Source of the DNA: Polyangiaceae bacterium
GTDB taxonomy: Bacteria > Myxococcota_A > Polyangia > Polyangiales > Polyangiaceae
Direction: 5' to 3'
NCBI GenBank assembly: GCA_025936115.1
Contig: JAICTZ010000008.1
Span: 1-64,000, forward strand
Length of the DNA stretch: 64,000 nucleotides
The notes under the pieces were generated by a model. The model worked only from the letters and a program-made list of their open reading frames with translations. It was not told the origin of the DNA and made no database searches. Each line of letters opens with the position of its first letter. Position 1 is the stretch's first letter. Below are positions 1-8,512 of this stretch, in pieces. Both the position numbers and the translations under genes were made by a program.

Positions 1-120
1 CGCCGACCCACGCGACAACGGCCCCGCCGACCCACGCGACAACGGCCCCGCCGACCCACGCGACAACGGCCCCGCCGACCCACGCGACAACGGCCCCGCC
101 GACCCACGCGACAACGGCCG
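1..120. repeat. 24-bp tandem repeat, five copies
   Basis: Five head-to-tail copies of a 24-bp unit begin at positions 1, 25, 49, 73 and 97; only the last base of the fifth copy departs from the unit. Because 24 is a multiple of three, the array would read as an eight-residue peptide repeat in any open frame. It starts at the window edge, so the true copy number is unknown. There are no spacers, so it is not a CRISPR array. Confidence 0.9.
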
Positions 121-199
121 AAAACCCGAGGGGGACAAAAAGCGCTCGCACGAGCCCGGACCCGGCACTAGGCTCCCGCCCGCTAAAAAGGACCCCTAA
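2..199 (+). CDS. possible C-terminal end of an upstream gene (repeat tail)
   Basis: Frame 2 is open from the window edge through the 24-bp array, reading five copies of ADPRDNGP, then a Lys/Arg/Pro-rich tail ending PPAKKDP and a TAA at 197-199. The stop overlaps the next gene's ATG (TAATG) and the AAAAAGGA ribosome site of that gene lies inside the tail, as expected for translational coupling. Low-complexity charged C-terminal tails of this type are usually disordered. The other two forward frames are also open for some distance, so the coding assignment is tentative; the body of the protein is outside the window. Confidence 0.35.
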   Translation, partial: ADPRDNGPADPRDNGPADPRDNGPADPRDNGPADPRDNGRKPEGDKKRSHEPGPGTRLPPAKKDP

Positions 200-648
200 T
201 GGCAACGTTGACCGAGCAACTGGGCACTGGTGAAGCACGCAAAAAGGTCGTCGACGACGCGTGCAAGGTTTTGGACGCGGAGGTCGCCGACAAGGGCGGA
301 CTGAGCGGCATCGCCATCAAAGGCGCTTACAAGGTGGTCCAGGGCATCAAGCCTGGCTTCGTGCCCGAAGTCGTGGACGCCTTGCTCGACGATTTCCTCG
401 TGGCGCTCGATCCGCTCTACCAAGAAGCGGCCGCCAAGAAGCGCCCAGCCGGGCCCTACTTGCGCGAGAATGCCCCCCGCGTGGCCGACGCCCTGCTCGA
501 GGTGACCGACCAGCGCTCGACCCAGGCCAAACGCCAAGTCGTGCGCTCGGCGTACGAGAAGCTACGGCCGATGGCGAAAAAGCAGGTCGAAGCAGCGGCC
601 CCACGCCTGGCCGACCTGCTCGAAAAGCACGCCGCTCCGACCGGCTGA
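199..648 (+). CDS. conserved hypothetical protein, DUF6918-like
   Basis: A 149-residue soluble, mainly helical protein. The segment around residues 15-70 (VVDDACKVLDAEVADKGG, then a GAYK-VVQGIKPG stretch and LLDDF-ALDPLY) resembles the DUF6918 family of uncharacterised bacterial proteins. No signal peptide, membrane span or catalytic motif is visible. The ATG at 199 is supported by AAAAAGGA about ten bases upstream, and it overlaps the stop of the open frame that precedes it. The C-terminal half is rich in Lys, Arg and Ala. The function is unknown; it lies just before korAB but is separated from it by about 85 bp. Confidence 0.75.
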   Translation: MATLTEQLGTGEARKKVVDDACKVLDAEVADKGGLSGIAIKGAYKVVQGIKPGFVPEVVDALLDDFLVALDPLYQEAAAKKRPAGPYLRENAPRVADALLEVTDQRSTQAKRQVVRSAYEKLRPMAKKQVEAAAPRLADLLEKHAAPTG

Positions 649-733
649 AGCCTCCCCCTCGGGCGGCGCCGCCGCCCGGTCAAATTTGACATCCCGCGAG
701 GGGGGTCAAACCTTACCGCGTTTCGGCATCTCC

Positions 734-2599
734 ATGAACGAAGCTCCATCCAGCACGTCCCCCCACGATTTCCCCCGCGAGGTGATTCGCGGCGCCGTCG
801 TTCGCTTCGCGGGCGACTCCGGCGACGGCATGCAAGTGACCGGCGACCAATTCACCGCGGCCGCGGCGCTCGCCCGAAATGATCTCGCAACGTTTCCGGA
901 TTTCCCGGCGGAAATTCGGGCGCCCACCGGCACGACGTACGGCGTGTCGGGCTTCCAGGTTCACTTCTCTTCGCAAGACGTGTTCACACCGGGCGACGCC
1001 CCGGACGTGCTCGTCGCCATGAACCCCGCCGCGCTCAAGACGAACCTCCGCGACCTGAAAAAGGGCGGCGTCCTGATCCTGAACAGCGGCACCTTCAACG
1101 CGACGAACTTGAAGAAGGCCGGCTACGACGTGAACCCGCTCGAGGACAATTCCCTCGAGGGCTACACGGTGCTCTCGATCGACATCACCAAGCAGACCGT
1201 CGCCGCCGTGAAGGACACGGGCCTCTCCAACAAGGAGGCGCACCGCTGCAAGAACTTCTGGACGCTCGGGCTGATGTTCTGGATCTACAGCCGCCCGCTC
1301 GAGCCGACGCTGCAGTGGATCGAGAGCAAGTTCGGCAAGCGCTCGGATCTCGTGGCCGCCAATATCGCCGCGCTCAAAGCGGGGCACGCATTCGGCGAAA
1401 CGGCCGAGGTTTTTCAGCACCGCTACGAGGTGCCGCCTGCGCCCGTGGAGAAGGGCGAATACCGCAATATCGGCGGCAACACGGCGACCGCCCTCGGCTT
1501 GGTAGCGGCTGCGCAGCTCGCGGGCCTGCCGCTCGTGCTCGGCGCCTACCCGATCACGCCCGCGAGCGACGTGCTGCACGAGCTCAGCAAGTACAAGCAA
1601 TTCGGCGTCACCACGGTGCAGGCCGAGGACGAGATTGCTGCCGTGTGCTTGGCGCTCGGCGCCTCTTACGCCGGTAACCTCGGAGTCACGAGCACGAGCG
1701 GCCCGGGCATGGCGCTCAAGATGGAAGGCATCGGACTTGCGCTCTCCGTCGAGCTGCCGCTCGTCATCGTAGACATTCAGCGCGGCGGACCGAGCACGGG
1801 CCTGCCCACGAAGACCGAGCAGGCCGATTTGCTGCAAGCGGTGTACGGCCGAAACAGCGAAGGCCCGGTGTGCGTCATCGCAGCGTCGACGCCCGGCAAC
1901 TGCTTCACGATGGCCATCGAAGCCGTGCGGCTCGCGCTCAAGTACATGACGCCGGTCATCCTGCTCACCGACGGCTACCTCGCGAACGGCGCCGAACCCT
2001 GGAAGATCCCGAATGTCGCCGACTTGCCGAAGATCGACGTGAAATTTCGGACCGATCCGGCGGGATTTCACCCGTTCCTGCGCGACCCCGCCACGCTCGC
2101 TCGTAACTGGGCCATCCCGGGAACGCCCGAGCTCATGCATCGCGTCGGCGGGCTCGAGAAGGACTACGACTCGGGTCACATCTCGTACGCGCCGGACAAC
2201 CACGAGCGCATGGTCAAGGCTCGCGCCGCAAAAATCGCCGGCATCGCGAGCGACATCCCTCCCCTCACGATGGAGGTCGGCGACGACAGTGGGAAGCTCC
2301 TCGTGCTCGGCTGGGGCTCCACCTACGGCGCCATCCGCGAAGCCGTTCAGCGTTGCCGCGACCGCGGGCTCAGCGTCTCGCACGCGCACCTCCGCTACCT
2401 GAACCCCTTCCCCCAAAACCTGGGCGAAGTCTTGAAGCGCTTCGAGCGCGTGCTCGTGCCCGAGCTGAACCTGGGCCAGCTCGTGAAGATGCTGCGCAGC
2501 GCTTACCTCGTCCCCGCCGAAAGCCTCGCCAAAGTCCAAGGCCAACCCTTCAAGATCACCGAGCTGGAAGAAAAGATCCGCCAGGTGCTCGAAAGTTGA
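734..2599 (+). CDS. korA: 2-oxoacid:ferredoxin oxidoreductase, alpha (gamma-alpha fusion) subunit
   Basis: KorA-type subunit that, with KorB, oxidatively decarboxylates a 2-oxoacid (2-oxoglutarate most likely) to acyl-CoA while reducing ferredoxin. The 621-residue protein carries the gamma domain first (about residues 20-205, starting VVRFAGDSGDGMQVTGDQF) and then the pyruvate-ferredoxin-oxidoreductase-like pyrimidine-binding domain (from about 255, with GAYPITPASDVLHELS and TSTSGPGMALKMEGIGLA), ending with a transketolase-C-like domain. No Cys-rich ferredoxin domain is present, as in two-subunit KorAB enzymes of aerobes. The ATG at 734 is preferred; an in-frame TTG at 686 would add 16 residues that do not look conserved. 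The substrate cannot be fixed from sequence alone. Confidence 0.92.
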   Translation: MNEAPSSTSPHDFPREVIRGAVVRFAGDSGDGMQVTGDQFTAAAALARNDLATFPDFPAEIRAPTGTTYGVSGFQVHFSSQDVFTPGDAPDVLVAMNPAALKTNLRDLKKGGVLILNSGTFNATNLKKAGYDVNPLEDNSLEGYTVLSIDITKQTVAAVKDTGLSNKEAHRCKNFWTLGLMFWIYSRPLEPTLQWIESKFGKRSDLVAANIAALKAGHAFGETAEVFQHRYEVPPAPVEKGEYRNIGGNTATALGLVAAAQLAGLPLVLGAYPITPASDVLHELSKYKQFGVTTVQAEDEIAAVCLALGASYAGNLGVTSTSGPGMALKMEGIGLALSVELPLVIVDIQRGGPSTGLPTKTEQADLLQAVYGRNSEGPVCVIAASTPGNCFTMAIEAVRLALKYMTPVILLTDGYLANGAEPWKIPNVADLPKIDVKFRTDPAGFHPFLRDPATLARNWAIPGTPELMHRVGGLEKDYDSGHISYAPDNHERMVKARAAKIAGIASDIPPLTMEVGDDSGKLLVLGWGSTYGAIREAVQRCRDRGLSVSHAHLRYLNPFPQNLGEVLKRFERVLVPELNLGQLVKMLRSAYLVPAESLAKVQGQPFKITELEEKIRQVLES

Positions 2600-2834
2600 A
2601 CAGCGTCAACGTCGACCTTGATGGCAACTCCGATAGAGGGTTCGTCGTGCAAACGCGGGCGCAGCCCGCTGCGACGACCTCGAAGTCTTGGAAGACCAGA
2701 TCACGATCGAAACCAGCCGCCATCACCCCCACGAGAAGCCGGCGCGACCGGCGCTAGGGCCCTGCCAGCAGGGCGAATTCGACCAAAGGTTCAGGTCAAT
2801 CCGACCTAAACACCACGCTCCCGGACACCACCCC

Positions 2835-3857
2835 ATGTCAGATCTGATCTCGCCTACCAAGCTGACCAAAAAAGACTTCGAGACCGACCAGGACGTGCGC
2901 TGGTGCCCGGGCTGCGGGGACTATTCGATTCTCGCGAACGTGCAGCGGGTGATGCCGGAGTTCGGCATCGCGCGCGAGAACATCGTGTGGGTGAGCGGCA
3001 TCGGCTGCAGCAGCCGGTTCCCGTACTACATGAACACTTACGGGTTTCACACGATCCACGGCCGCGCTCCCGCAGTCGCGCTCGGCATCAAGGTGGCCAA
3101 CCCCGAGCTCTCGGTCTGGCTCGCCACGGGCGACGGGGACGGCCTGAGCATCGGCGGCAATCACCTGATGCACTGCCTGCGTCGTAACCTCGACGTGAAG
3201 ATCCTGATGTTCAACAACAGGATCTACGGACTTACCAAGGGGCAATACTCGCCGACGAGCGAGCTCGGCAAGGTCACGAAAAGCACCCCGGCGGGCTCCG
3301 TGGATCAGCCGGTCGATCCCGCAAGCTTCGCCCTCGGTGTGAACGCAAGCTTCGTGGCGCGCTCGATCGATACGGAGGCGCAACACTTGAGCGACGTCCT
3401 CCGCCGCGCCGCCGCGCACGTCGGGACGGCCTTCACGGAAATTTACCAGAACTGCAACGTCTTCAACGACGGCGCCTTCGACGCCTTCACGGACAAGGCC
3501 GTCCGTGCCGAGCGTCAGGTCCGCGTCGAGCACGGCAAGCCCCTCCTCTTCGGGGCGAACAACGACAAGGGCCTGCGCCTGAATCCCCGCACGCTTGCGC
3601 TCGAAGTCGTCACCGTCGGGGACGGCGGCGTGGCGCTCTCCGAGGTGCTCGTCCACGACGAGACGAACCCCGCCTTCGGCCAGCTGCTCGCTCGCATGCC
3701 CTTCCCGGAGTTTCCGGTGGCCATCGGCGTGCTTCACGCGAGCCAACGACCGACCTACGACGGCACCCTCAGAGCCCAACAAAAGGCCGCTCGGGAGAAG
3801 CTCGGACAGGGCGACCTCGCAAAGCTCTTGCGCGGCGGCAGCACCTGGACCATCTAA
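2835..3857 (+). CDS. korB: 2-oxoacid:ferredoxin oxidoreductase, beta subunit (TPP-binding)
   Basis: Partner of KorA; binds thiamine pyrophosphate and the Fe-S cluster. The 340-residue protein has WCPGCGDYSILANVQ near the N terminus and CSSRFPYYMNTYG, both with conserved cluster Cys residues, then GDGDGLSIGGNH and NNRIYGLTKGQYSPTS, the TPP/Mg-binding region. I chose ATG 2835 (MSDLISPTKLTKKDF) because the 49 codons available upstream to ATG 2688 are His/Pro/Arg-rich and unlike the family. The 235-bp gap from korA holds no convincing gene; it has small hairpins such as GCGGGC-GCA-GCCCGC near 2657-2671, which may process or stabilise a korAB transcript. Confidence 0.92.
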   Translation: MSDLISPTKLTKKDFETDQDVRWCPGCGDYSILANVQRVMPEFGIARENIVWVSGIGCSSRFPYYMNTYGFHTIHGRAPAVALGIKVANPELSVWLATGDGDGLSIGGNHLMHCLRRNLDVKILMFNNRIYGLTKGQYSPTSELGKVTKSTPAGSVDQPVDPASFALGVNASFVARSIDTEAQHLSDVLRRAAAHVGTAFTEIYQNCNVFNDGAFDAFTDKAVRAERQVRVEHGKPLLFGANNDKGLRLNPRTLALEVVTVGDGGVALSEVLVHDETNPAFGQLLARMPFPEFPVAIGVLHASQRPTYDGTLRAQQKAAREKLGQGDLAKLLRGGSTWTI

Positions 3858-3903
3858 GCGCCCTTCGCGGCGCGTAGCTGCGCCACACGACACGAAAAAC
3901 GAC

Positions 3904-4044
3904 ATGGGAACTCCGCAAGATCCACGCACCCGCCGCCGCCAGCGCCTGCGCCGCGCCAAGAAGAACCTCGCCTGGGAAGCCGCCCGCGCTCATGAGAACG
4001 CGGAAGCCGCCAAGCCAAAGACTCCCGCGAAAAAAGCGACCTAG
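3904..4044 (+). CDS. small basic hypothetical protein (46 aa)
   Basis: A short frame 46 bp after korB encodes a 46-residue, very basic peptide: MGTPQDPRTRRRQRLRRAKK, then an Ala/Glu helix and a KPKTPAKKAT tail. It is predicted to be a charged helix with a disordered tail, perhaps nucleic-acid binding. No strong ribosome site is seen. Its placement between korB and clpS and its sensible composition make it plausible, but a chance frame in GC-rich DNA is possible. The remaining 178 bp to clpS show only short inverted repeats. Confidence 0.45.
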   Translation: MGTPQDPRTRRRQRLRRAKKNLAWEAARAHENAEAAKPKTPAKKAT

Positions 4045-4222
4045 CGCCTCCGTCGAGCGAAAGCTCCTCACGAGCACGTGCCCTCACGCGAGGGTGAACG
4101 CGAAGGAGCGTCTCCTCACCCAAACGCGCGTCGCGAAAAGTCGCGCCCTTCGCGCAGGCTCGGGCGCGGTCGCGCCTTGGGGGTCGACAAACCGACCCGC
4201 CGTGCTCAAGATTTAGCCTGGC

Positions 4223-4567
4223 ATGGCAACGGACAAGCCGAAGACTCGACCCGACACCCAGGGTGACCTGGGTGTTCAGGAGAGACCAAAGGTCGAGCGG
4301 CCTCGTAAGTATGTCGTGGTGCTCCACAACGACGACTACACGACGATGGAATTCGTCGTGCACGTGCTCATGAAGTTTTTCCACCTGGACGAGACCGAGT
4401 CCACCCAGGTCATGCTGCACGTGCATCACCGCGGCTTCGGAATCGTGGGCACGTTCACGCGCGACGTGGCGGAGACCAAGGCGGCAACCGTCATGGCCTA
4501 CGCCAAGGAGCACCAGCACCCGCTCAGGTGCACGGCCGAGCCGGAGGGTTTCGGGGATACGCCATGA
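4223..4567 (+). CDS. clpS: ATP-dependent Clp protease adaptor ClpS
   Basis: ClpS binds the N domain of ClpA and delivers N-degron substrates to ClpAP. The 114-residue protein has a disordered N-terminal extension (to about residue 28) followed by the ClpS core: YVVVLHNDDYTTMEFVVHVL, FFHLDETEST, MLHVHHRGFGIVGTFTRDVAETK. The NDD and the downstream MEFV form the pocket that reads the N-terminal residue. The stop overlaps the clpA start (ATGA at 4564-4567), so the two are translationally coupled in the usual clpS-clpA order. Confidence 0.96.
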   Translation: MATDKPKTRPDTQGDLGVQERPKVERPRKYVVVLHNDDYTTMEFVVHVLMKFFHLDETESTQVMLHVHHRGFGIVGTFTRDVAETKAATVMAYAKEHQHPLRCTAEPEGFGDTP

Positions 4568-6861
4568 AAGTCAGCGCTGAAGTCGAAGTTGCCTGCTCCT
4601 TCGCCCTGCGCGAAGCGGTCGCCCGTCGTCACGACGTGATGGCGGTCGAGCACCTGCTTTACGCCCTGCTCCACGACGAAGCGACGGCGCGCGTCGTGCG
4701 CCGCTCGGGCGGCAAGGTGGATAAGCTCAAGCGCTCGCTCGATCGCATCTTGAACGAGGAGTTCAAGCCGATTTCCGGCGACGCGCCGGTACAGCCGACG
4801 CCGACACGCGGCTTTCAGCGCGTACTGCAGCGCGCAGCCATCCACGTGCAATCGAGCGGCAAAGACGAGCTCAAAGGGCAAAACGTGCTCGTCGCGATCT
4901 TCGCCGAAGCGGACTCTCCCGCCGTCCAGGCGATGAACGACTCGGGGCTCACGCGCTACGACGTTGCAAGCTTCATCTCGCACGGCGTCGCCAAAGACGG
5001 CGCCGACGACGACGCGCTCGAGGTCAGTCCCGGCGCGGGCGGCAACGAGTCCGAGGACGAAGAGGGCGAGCCCACGGGCGATCCGCTCGAACGCTTCGCC
5101 GTCAACTTGAACGAGCGAGCGGCCGCGGGCGAAATCGAGACGCTCGTCGGGCGCGAGAAGGAGCTCCGCCGCGCGATCCAGGTCTTGAGCCGCCGCAAGA
5201 AGAACAATCCGCTCTTCGTGGGCGACGCGGGCGTCGGCAAGACCGCCATCGTCGAGGGACTCGCCGATCGCATCGTCAAAAAGCAGGTGCCCAAGCCGCT
5301 GCTCGACGCCACGATTTTCGCGCTCGACATGGGCGCGCTCGTCGCCGGCACGCGCTTCCGCGGCGATTTCGAAAACCGCGTCAAGGCCGTGCTGAAGAAG
5401 CTGGACGAGAAGCCGGGCGCGATCCTGTTCGTCGACGAGATCCACACCGTGGTCGGCGCAGGCGCGGCGAGCGGCGGCACGCTCGACGCGGCGAACCTCT
5501 TGAAGCCGGCGCTCTCGAGCGGAAAGCTGCGTTGTATCGGCGCGACGACGTTCGAGGAGTACCGCACGCACGTCGAGCGCGATCGCGCCCTCGCCCGCCG
5601 TTTCCAGAAGATCGAGGTGCTCGAGCCGAGCCTCGAGGAGACGATGCAGATCCTGCGCGGTCTCTTGCCGCGTTACGCCGAGTTCCACGGCGTGACCTAC
5701 GATCCGGACGCGGTCGACGCGGCCGCCAAGCTCGCCGATCGGCACCTGCACGATCGCAAGATGCCGGACAAAGCGATCGATCTGGTCGACGAGGCCGGCG
5801 CTGACGCCAAGCTCGAGGACGGCGAGAACGCTCAGGTCGGTGTCGAGCGCATCGAGGCCGTGGTGGCGCGCATGGCGCAGATCCCGCCGAAGCAGGTGAG
5901 CTCGAGCGACAAGAGCGCCCTCTTGAACCTCGAGCGCGATCTGGAGCTCGTGGTCTTCGGCCAGAACCGCGCCCTGCGCGAGCTCGCGACGGCGATCAAG
6001 CTCTCGCGCGCCGGCCTGCGCCCGCGCGAAAAGCCGATCGGCTCGTACCTGTTCACGGGGCCGACCGGCGTCGGTAAGACCGAAGCCGCGCGCCAGCTCG
6101 CCAAGACGCTCGGCATCGAGCTGATTCGTTTCGACATGAGCGAGTACATGGAGCGCCACACGGTGTCGCGCCTGATCGGCGCGCCACCCGGCTACGTCGG
6201 CTACGATCGGGGCGGCCTCTTGACCGAAGCGATCGCTAAGACGCCGCACGCCGTGCTCCTGCTCGACGAAATCGAGAAGGCGCACCCCGACGTGTTCAAC
6301 GTGCTCTTGCAGGTGATGGACCACGGCACGTTGACGGACAACAACGGCAAAAAGGCGGATTTCAGGCACGTCGTCCTGATCATGACGAGCAACGTCGGGG
6401 CGCAGGATCTCGCGCGCGGCCTCGTGGGTTTCGGCACGCGCGACACGCGCGGCAAAGAAGACGTCGCCTTGCGCAATACGTTCAGCCCCGAGTTCAGGAA
6501 CCGCCTCGACGCGCGCATTCAGTTCGACGCGCTCGCGCCCGAAGTGATGGAAAAGGTCGTCGACAAGTTCATGAAGGAGCTCGGGGACCAGCTCGCCGAG
6601 CGCGAGGTGACGCTCTCGCTCACCCCCGCCGCGCGGACGTACCTCGCGGAAAAGGGCTACGACAAGGAGCAGGGCGCGCGTCCGCTCGGTCGTTTGATTC
6701 AGGACGAAGTGAAGCGTCCGCTCGGCGATCAGCTGCTCTTCGGCGACCTGGAGCACGGCGGCCACGTGACGGTCGATTTCGACGGTCAGGCGCTGAAATT
6801 CGACGCGCAGGGCCGGCCCCCCAAGGCCGCGACCTCGGGTGGCCCGAAGCTCCTGAACTAA
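4564..6861 (+). CDS. clpA: ATP-dependent Clp protease ATP-binding subunit ClpA
   Basis: Hexameric AAA+ unfoldase of the ClpAP protease, 765 residues. It has an N domain (1-140), a highly acidic linker (about 145-175), D1 with Walker A GDAGVGKT (220-227) and Walker B ILFVDEIH, and D2 with Walker A GPTGVGKT (499-506) and Walker B VLLLDEIEKAHPD. There is no long coiled-coil middle domain, which argues for ClpA rather than ClpB or ClpC. The D2 segment LVGFG (about 620-624) sits where ClpA carries its IGL/IGF ClpP-binding loop, so VGF may be the docking tripeptide. Start set by the ATGA overlap with clpS. The 3' end overlaps the convergent gene by four bases. Confidence 0.96.
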   Translation: MKVSAEVEVACSFALREAVARRHDVMAVEHLLYALLHDEATARVVRRSGGKVDKLKRSLDRILNEEFKPISGDAPVQPTPTRGFQRVLQRAAIHVQSSGKDELKGQNVLVAIFAEADSPAVQAMNDSGLTRYDVASFISHGVAKDGADDDALEVSPGAGGNESEDEEGEPTGDPLERFAVNLNERAAAGEIETLVGREKELRRAIQVLSRRKKNNPLFVGDAGVGKTAIVEGLADRIVKKQVPKPLLDATIFALDMGALVAGTRFRGDFENRVKAVLKKLDEKPGAILFVDEIHTVVGAGAASGGTLDAANLLKPALSSGKLRCIGATTFEEYRTHVERDRALARRFQKIEVLEPSLEETMQILRGLLPRYAEFHGVTYDPDAVDAAAKLADRHLHDRKMPDKAIDLVDEAGADAKLEDGENAQVGVERIEAVVARMAQIPPKQVSSSDKSALLNLERDLELVVFGQNRALRELATAIKLSRAGLRPREKPIGSYLFTGPTGVGKTEAARQLAKTLGIELIRFDMSEYMERHTVSRLIGAPPGYVGYDRGGLLTEAIAKTPHAVLLLDEIEKAHPDVFNVLLQVMDHGTLTDNNGKKADFRHVVLIMTSNVGAQDLARGLVGFGTRDTRGKEDVALRNTFSPEFRNRLDARIQFDALAPEVMEKVVDKFMKELGDQLAEREVTLSLTPAARTYLAEKGYDKEQGARPLGRLIQDEVKRPLGDQLLFGDLEHGGHVTVDFDGQALKFDAQGRPPKAATSGGPKLLN

Positions 6862-7913
6862 CGTTCGTCGTGGCCGAGGGCTGCGCGCACGGCGAGCGCG
6901 AGCGTGCAGCCGTTCACCTGGCGCGCTTCGGCCGCCAGAATTTCGGGCGGTTGCGCCTTGCGCCGGCCCATGGCCACGAAGTCACCCGCCGCGTCCGAAC
7001 GCAGGCGCAAGACTTGATGCCCGTCGGACAGGTCCCAAATACCCACGCGCGCCGGGTGCCCCACGCGCTGCACGCGTTCCTCGGGCGTCTCGCCCGCGTC
7101 GGGCAGCTCCTTCGGCAGGCCGTCCGCCGGCTCCTGGTCGAGCACGAGCGTGAAGTACTTCGAGCGCGCGAGGATTTCGGCCGCGATCCGCACGTCGTAG
7201 CGCGTGACGCTGTCGAGGTCGCGATCGTAGGCGCTCACGGCAAGCTCGCTCGTCGCGCCGTGAAGCTCGTCCGTCCAATCGTTCGAGAGCACGCGCAGCG
7301 TGCGGTAGGCGAGCCGCATGTTGTACGGGATCGGCGGATCGGCGCAGACGTTCCACTCGTTGCACAGCTTGCCCGGCGAGCACTGGGAGGTCGTGCGGCA
7401 CGCGGGGCCCTGCGTCGGATCGCCGGCGTCCTTGTGCAGGAACATGCACGACGTGAACCCGTCGTGGAGTGAGGCGCGTGCCGCCTTGCGGATGTCTTTG
7501 GCCGTCTTCGCGTTCGCGAGGCGAAGCCGCAGGTACACGCCGGGGCTCTGGCGGATCTCCTCGTATGGCGCGCCCGGCGTCACGCGATCGCCCAGGTACG
7601 GCCCAGCGAGCTCCGTGGTCCACCCCTCGATCTTGTCGCGAAACGGCAAAATCGAGGGACCGATCGTGCGGGCGACGGCGCGCTGCTTGGCCATCACCTG
7701 CGCCTTGAGGCTCTCGAGGTGTCCCTCGGCGATGCGCCAATAGACGACCATGAAGAGCCCGATCGCCGTGAGCGACCAGAGCCAGAAGTGCGGGGGCACG
7801 CCGCTCAGGCGTACCCGACCGAACACGACCGCGCGGCGCTGCTCCGCCTTGGCCTGGTTGACCGATGGCAGCCCGCGCTCGCGGACGCCTACGTCTCTGC
7901 GCGGAGTCGCCAC
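6858..7913 (-). CDS. single-pass membrane protein with Cys-knot insert, Exb-locus associated
   Basis: A 351-residue protein of unknown function, the last gene of the left ExbB/ExbD operon. One transmembrane helix (about 42-59, WLWSLTAIGLFMVVYWRIA) follows a basic cytoplasmic N terminus, so most of the protein should be periplasmic. It holds a regular C-x5-C-x5-C-x5-C motif (C172, C178, C184, C190) plus C156, probably disulfide-bonded. A single membrane anchor with a large periplasmic domain beside TolQ/TolR-like genes is the layout expected of a TonB/TolA-like transducer or of a motor cargo, but there is no detectable TonB C-terminal motif. GTG start at 7913, 26 bp after the upstream exbD stop. 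Confidence 0.75.
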   Translation of the reverse strand: MATPRRDVGVRERGLPSVNQAKAEQRRAVVFGRVRLSGVPPHFWLWSLTAIGLFMVVYWRIAEGHLESLKAQVMAKQRAVARTIGPSILPFRDKIEGWTTELAGPYLGDRVTPGAPYEEIRQSPGVYLRLRLANAKTAKDIRKAARASLHDGFTSCMFLHKDAGDPTQGPACRTTSQCSPGKLCNEWNVCADPPIPYNMRLAYRTLRVLSNDWTDELHGATSELAVSAYDRDLDSVTRYDVRIAAEILARSKYFTLVLDQEPADGLPKELPDAGETPEERVQRVGHPARVGIWDLSDGHQVLRLRSDAAGDFVAMGRRKAQPPEILAAEARQVNGCTLALAVRAALGHDER

Positions 7914-7939
7914 TCCGGCTACTGCCGCAATGCCGGCAC

Positions 7940-8506
7940 TTATTGCTTGCCGAGCCGCCCGACCATGAAGCTCACGTTCGGGTAACCGGCGAAGGCGGCC
8001 GTCTGGAACACGCTCTTCACGACGAGCGCCTGAACCTTACGGTCGACCTGGAGCACGATCACACCCGGGAAATCCTTACCGGGGTTCAGTTGCTTCCAGA
8101 GCTCGCGCTTGTTCTTGAGAATGTTGAAGAGCTCTTCCACGCGCTGGAGGCGGTTGGCCTCTTCGATGACGCGCGTGCTGCCTGCGGGCGAGCCGTCGAC
8201 CAAGATCTGCGTGCCGGTGATGGCGCACATCGGCGCGTCCGTCATGTCGATGACGTTCTCGGCGTTCGGCAGCTTGATGGTCTTGTCGATCGGTAGCTCA
8301 CCGCTCGCCGAGAAGCTCGCGAGCAGGAACAGCACGATGCAGAGCAAGAAGTCGATGAACGGGATCAGCGGGATCTCGGAGTTGACCGAGCGACCGCCGC
8401 CGCCTGCGACCTTCTTGCGCACGAACGCGAGCGGAATGTGGTGCAAGAGCCGGCGGCCGGGCACGGCGATCGGCTGGACGAAGCGAGAGAGGGCTTTTTC
8501 CGACAT
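7940..8506 (-). CDS. ExbD/TolR family biopolymer transport protein
   Basis: Proton-channel subunit of an ExbB-ExbD/TolQ-TolR type motor, 188 residues. A 45-residue cytoplasmic extension precedes the single transmembrane helix IPLIPFIDFLLCIVLFLLAS, which carries the conserved proton-handling Asp (D52). The periplasmic part ends with the ExbD-like VIVLQVDRKV and a final strand. The N-terminal extension is longer than in typical ExbD. It is seven bases downstream of a second exbD gene; the two differ enough to be functional partners rather than recent duplicates. Confidence 0.88.
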   Translation of the reverse strand: MSEKALSRFVQPIAVPGRRLLHHIPLAFVRKKVAGGGGRSVNSEIPLIPFIDFLLCIVLFLLASFSASGELPIDKTIKLPNAENVIDMTDAPMCAITGTQILVDGSPAGSTRVIEEANRLQRVEELFNILKNKRELWKQLNPGKDFPGVIVLQVDRKVQALVVKSVFQTAAFAGYPNVSFMVGRLGKQ

Positions 8507-8512
8507 GAATCC

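Noticed and set aside
1..120. CRISPR-like repeats
   Set aside because: The 24-bp units are contiguous without spacers and no cas genes are present; the same holds for the 51-bp repeats at 34961-35113.
713..2545. 610-codon open frame antisense to korA, and a 755-codon one antisense to clpA (4498-6765)
   Set aside because: These arise from G/C at third codon positions in real genes; the antisense proteins are His/Arg/Asp-rich with no family resemblance, while the sense strands encode clear KorA and ClpA.
2688..2834. N-terminal extension of KorB from an upstream ATG
   Set aside because: The 49 added residues are His/Pro/Arg-rich and unlike the family; the KorB core begins soon after ATG 2835.
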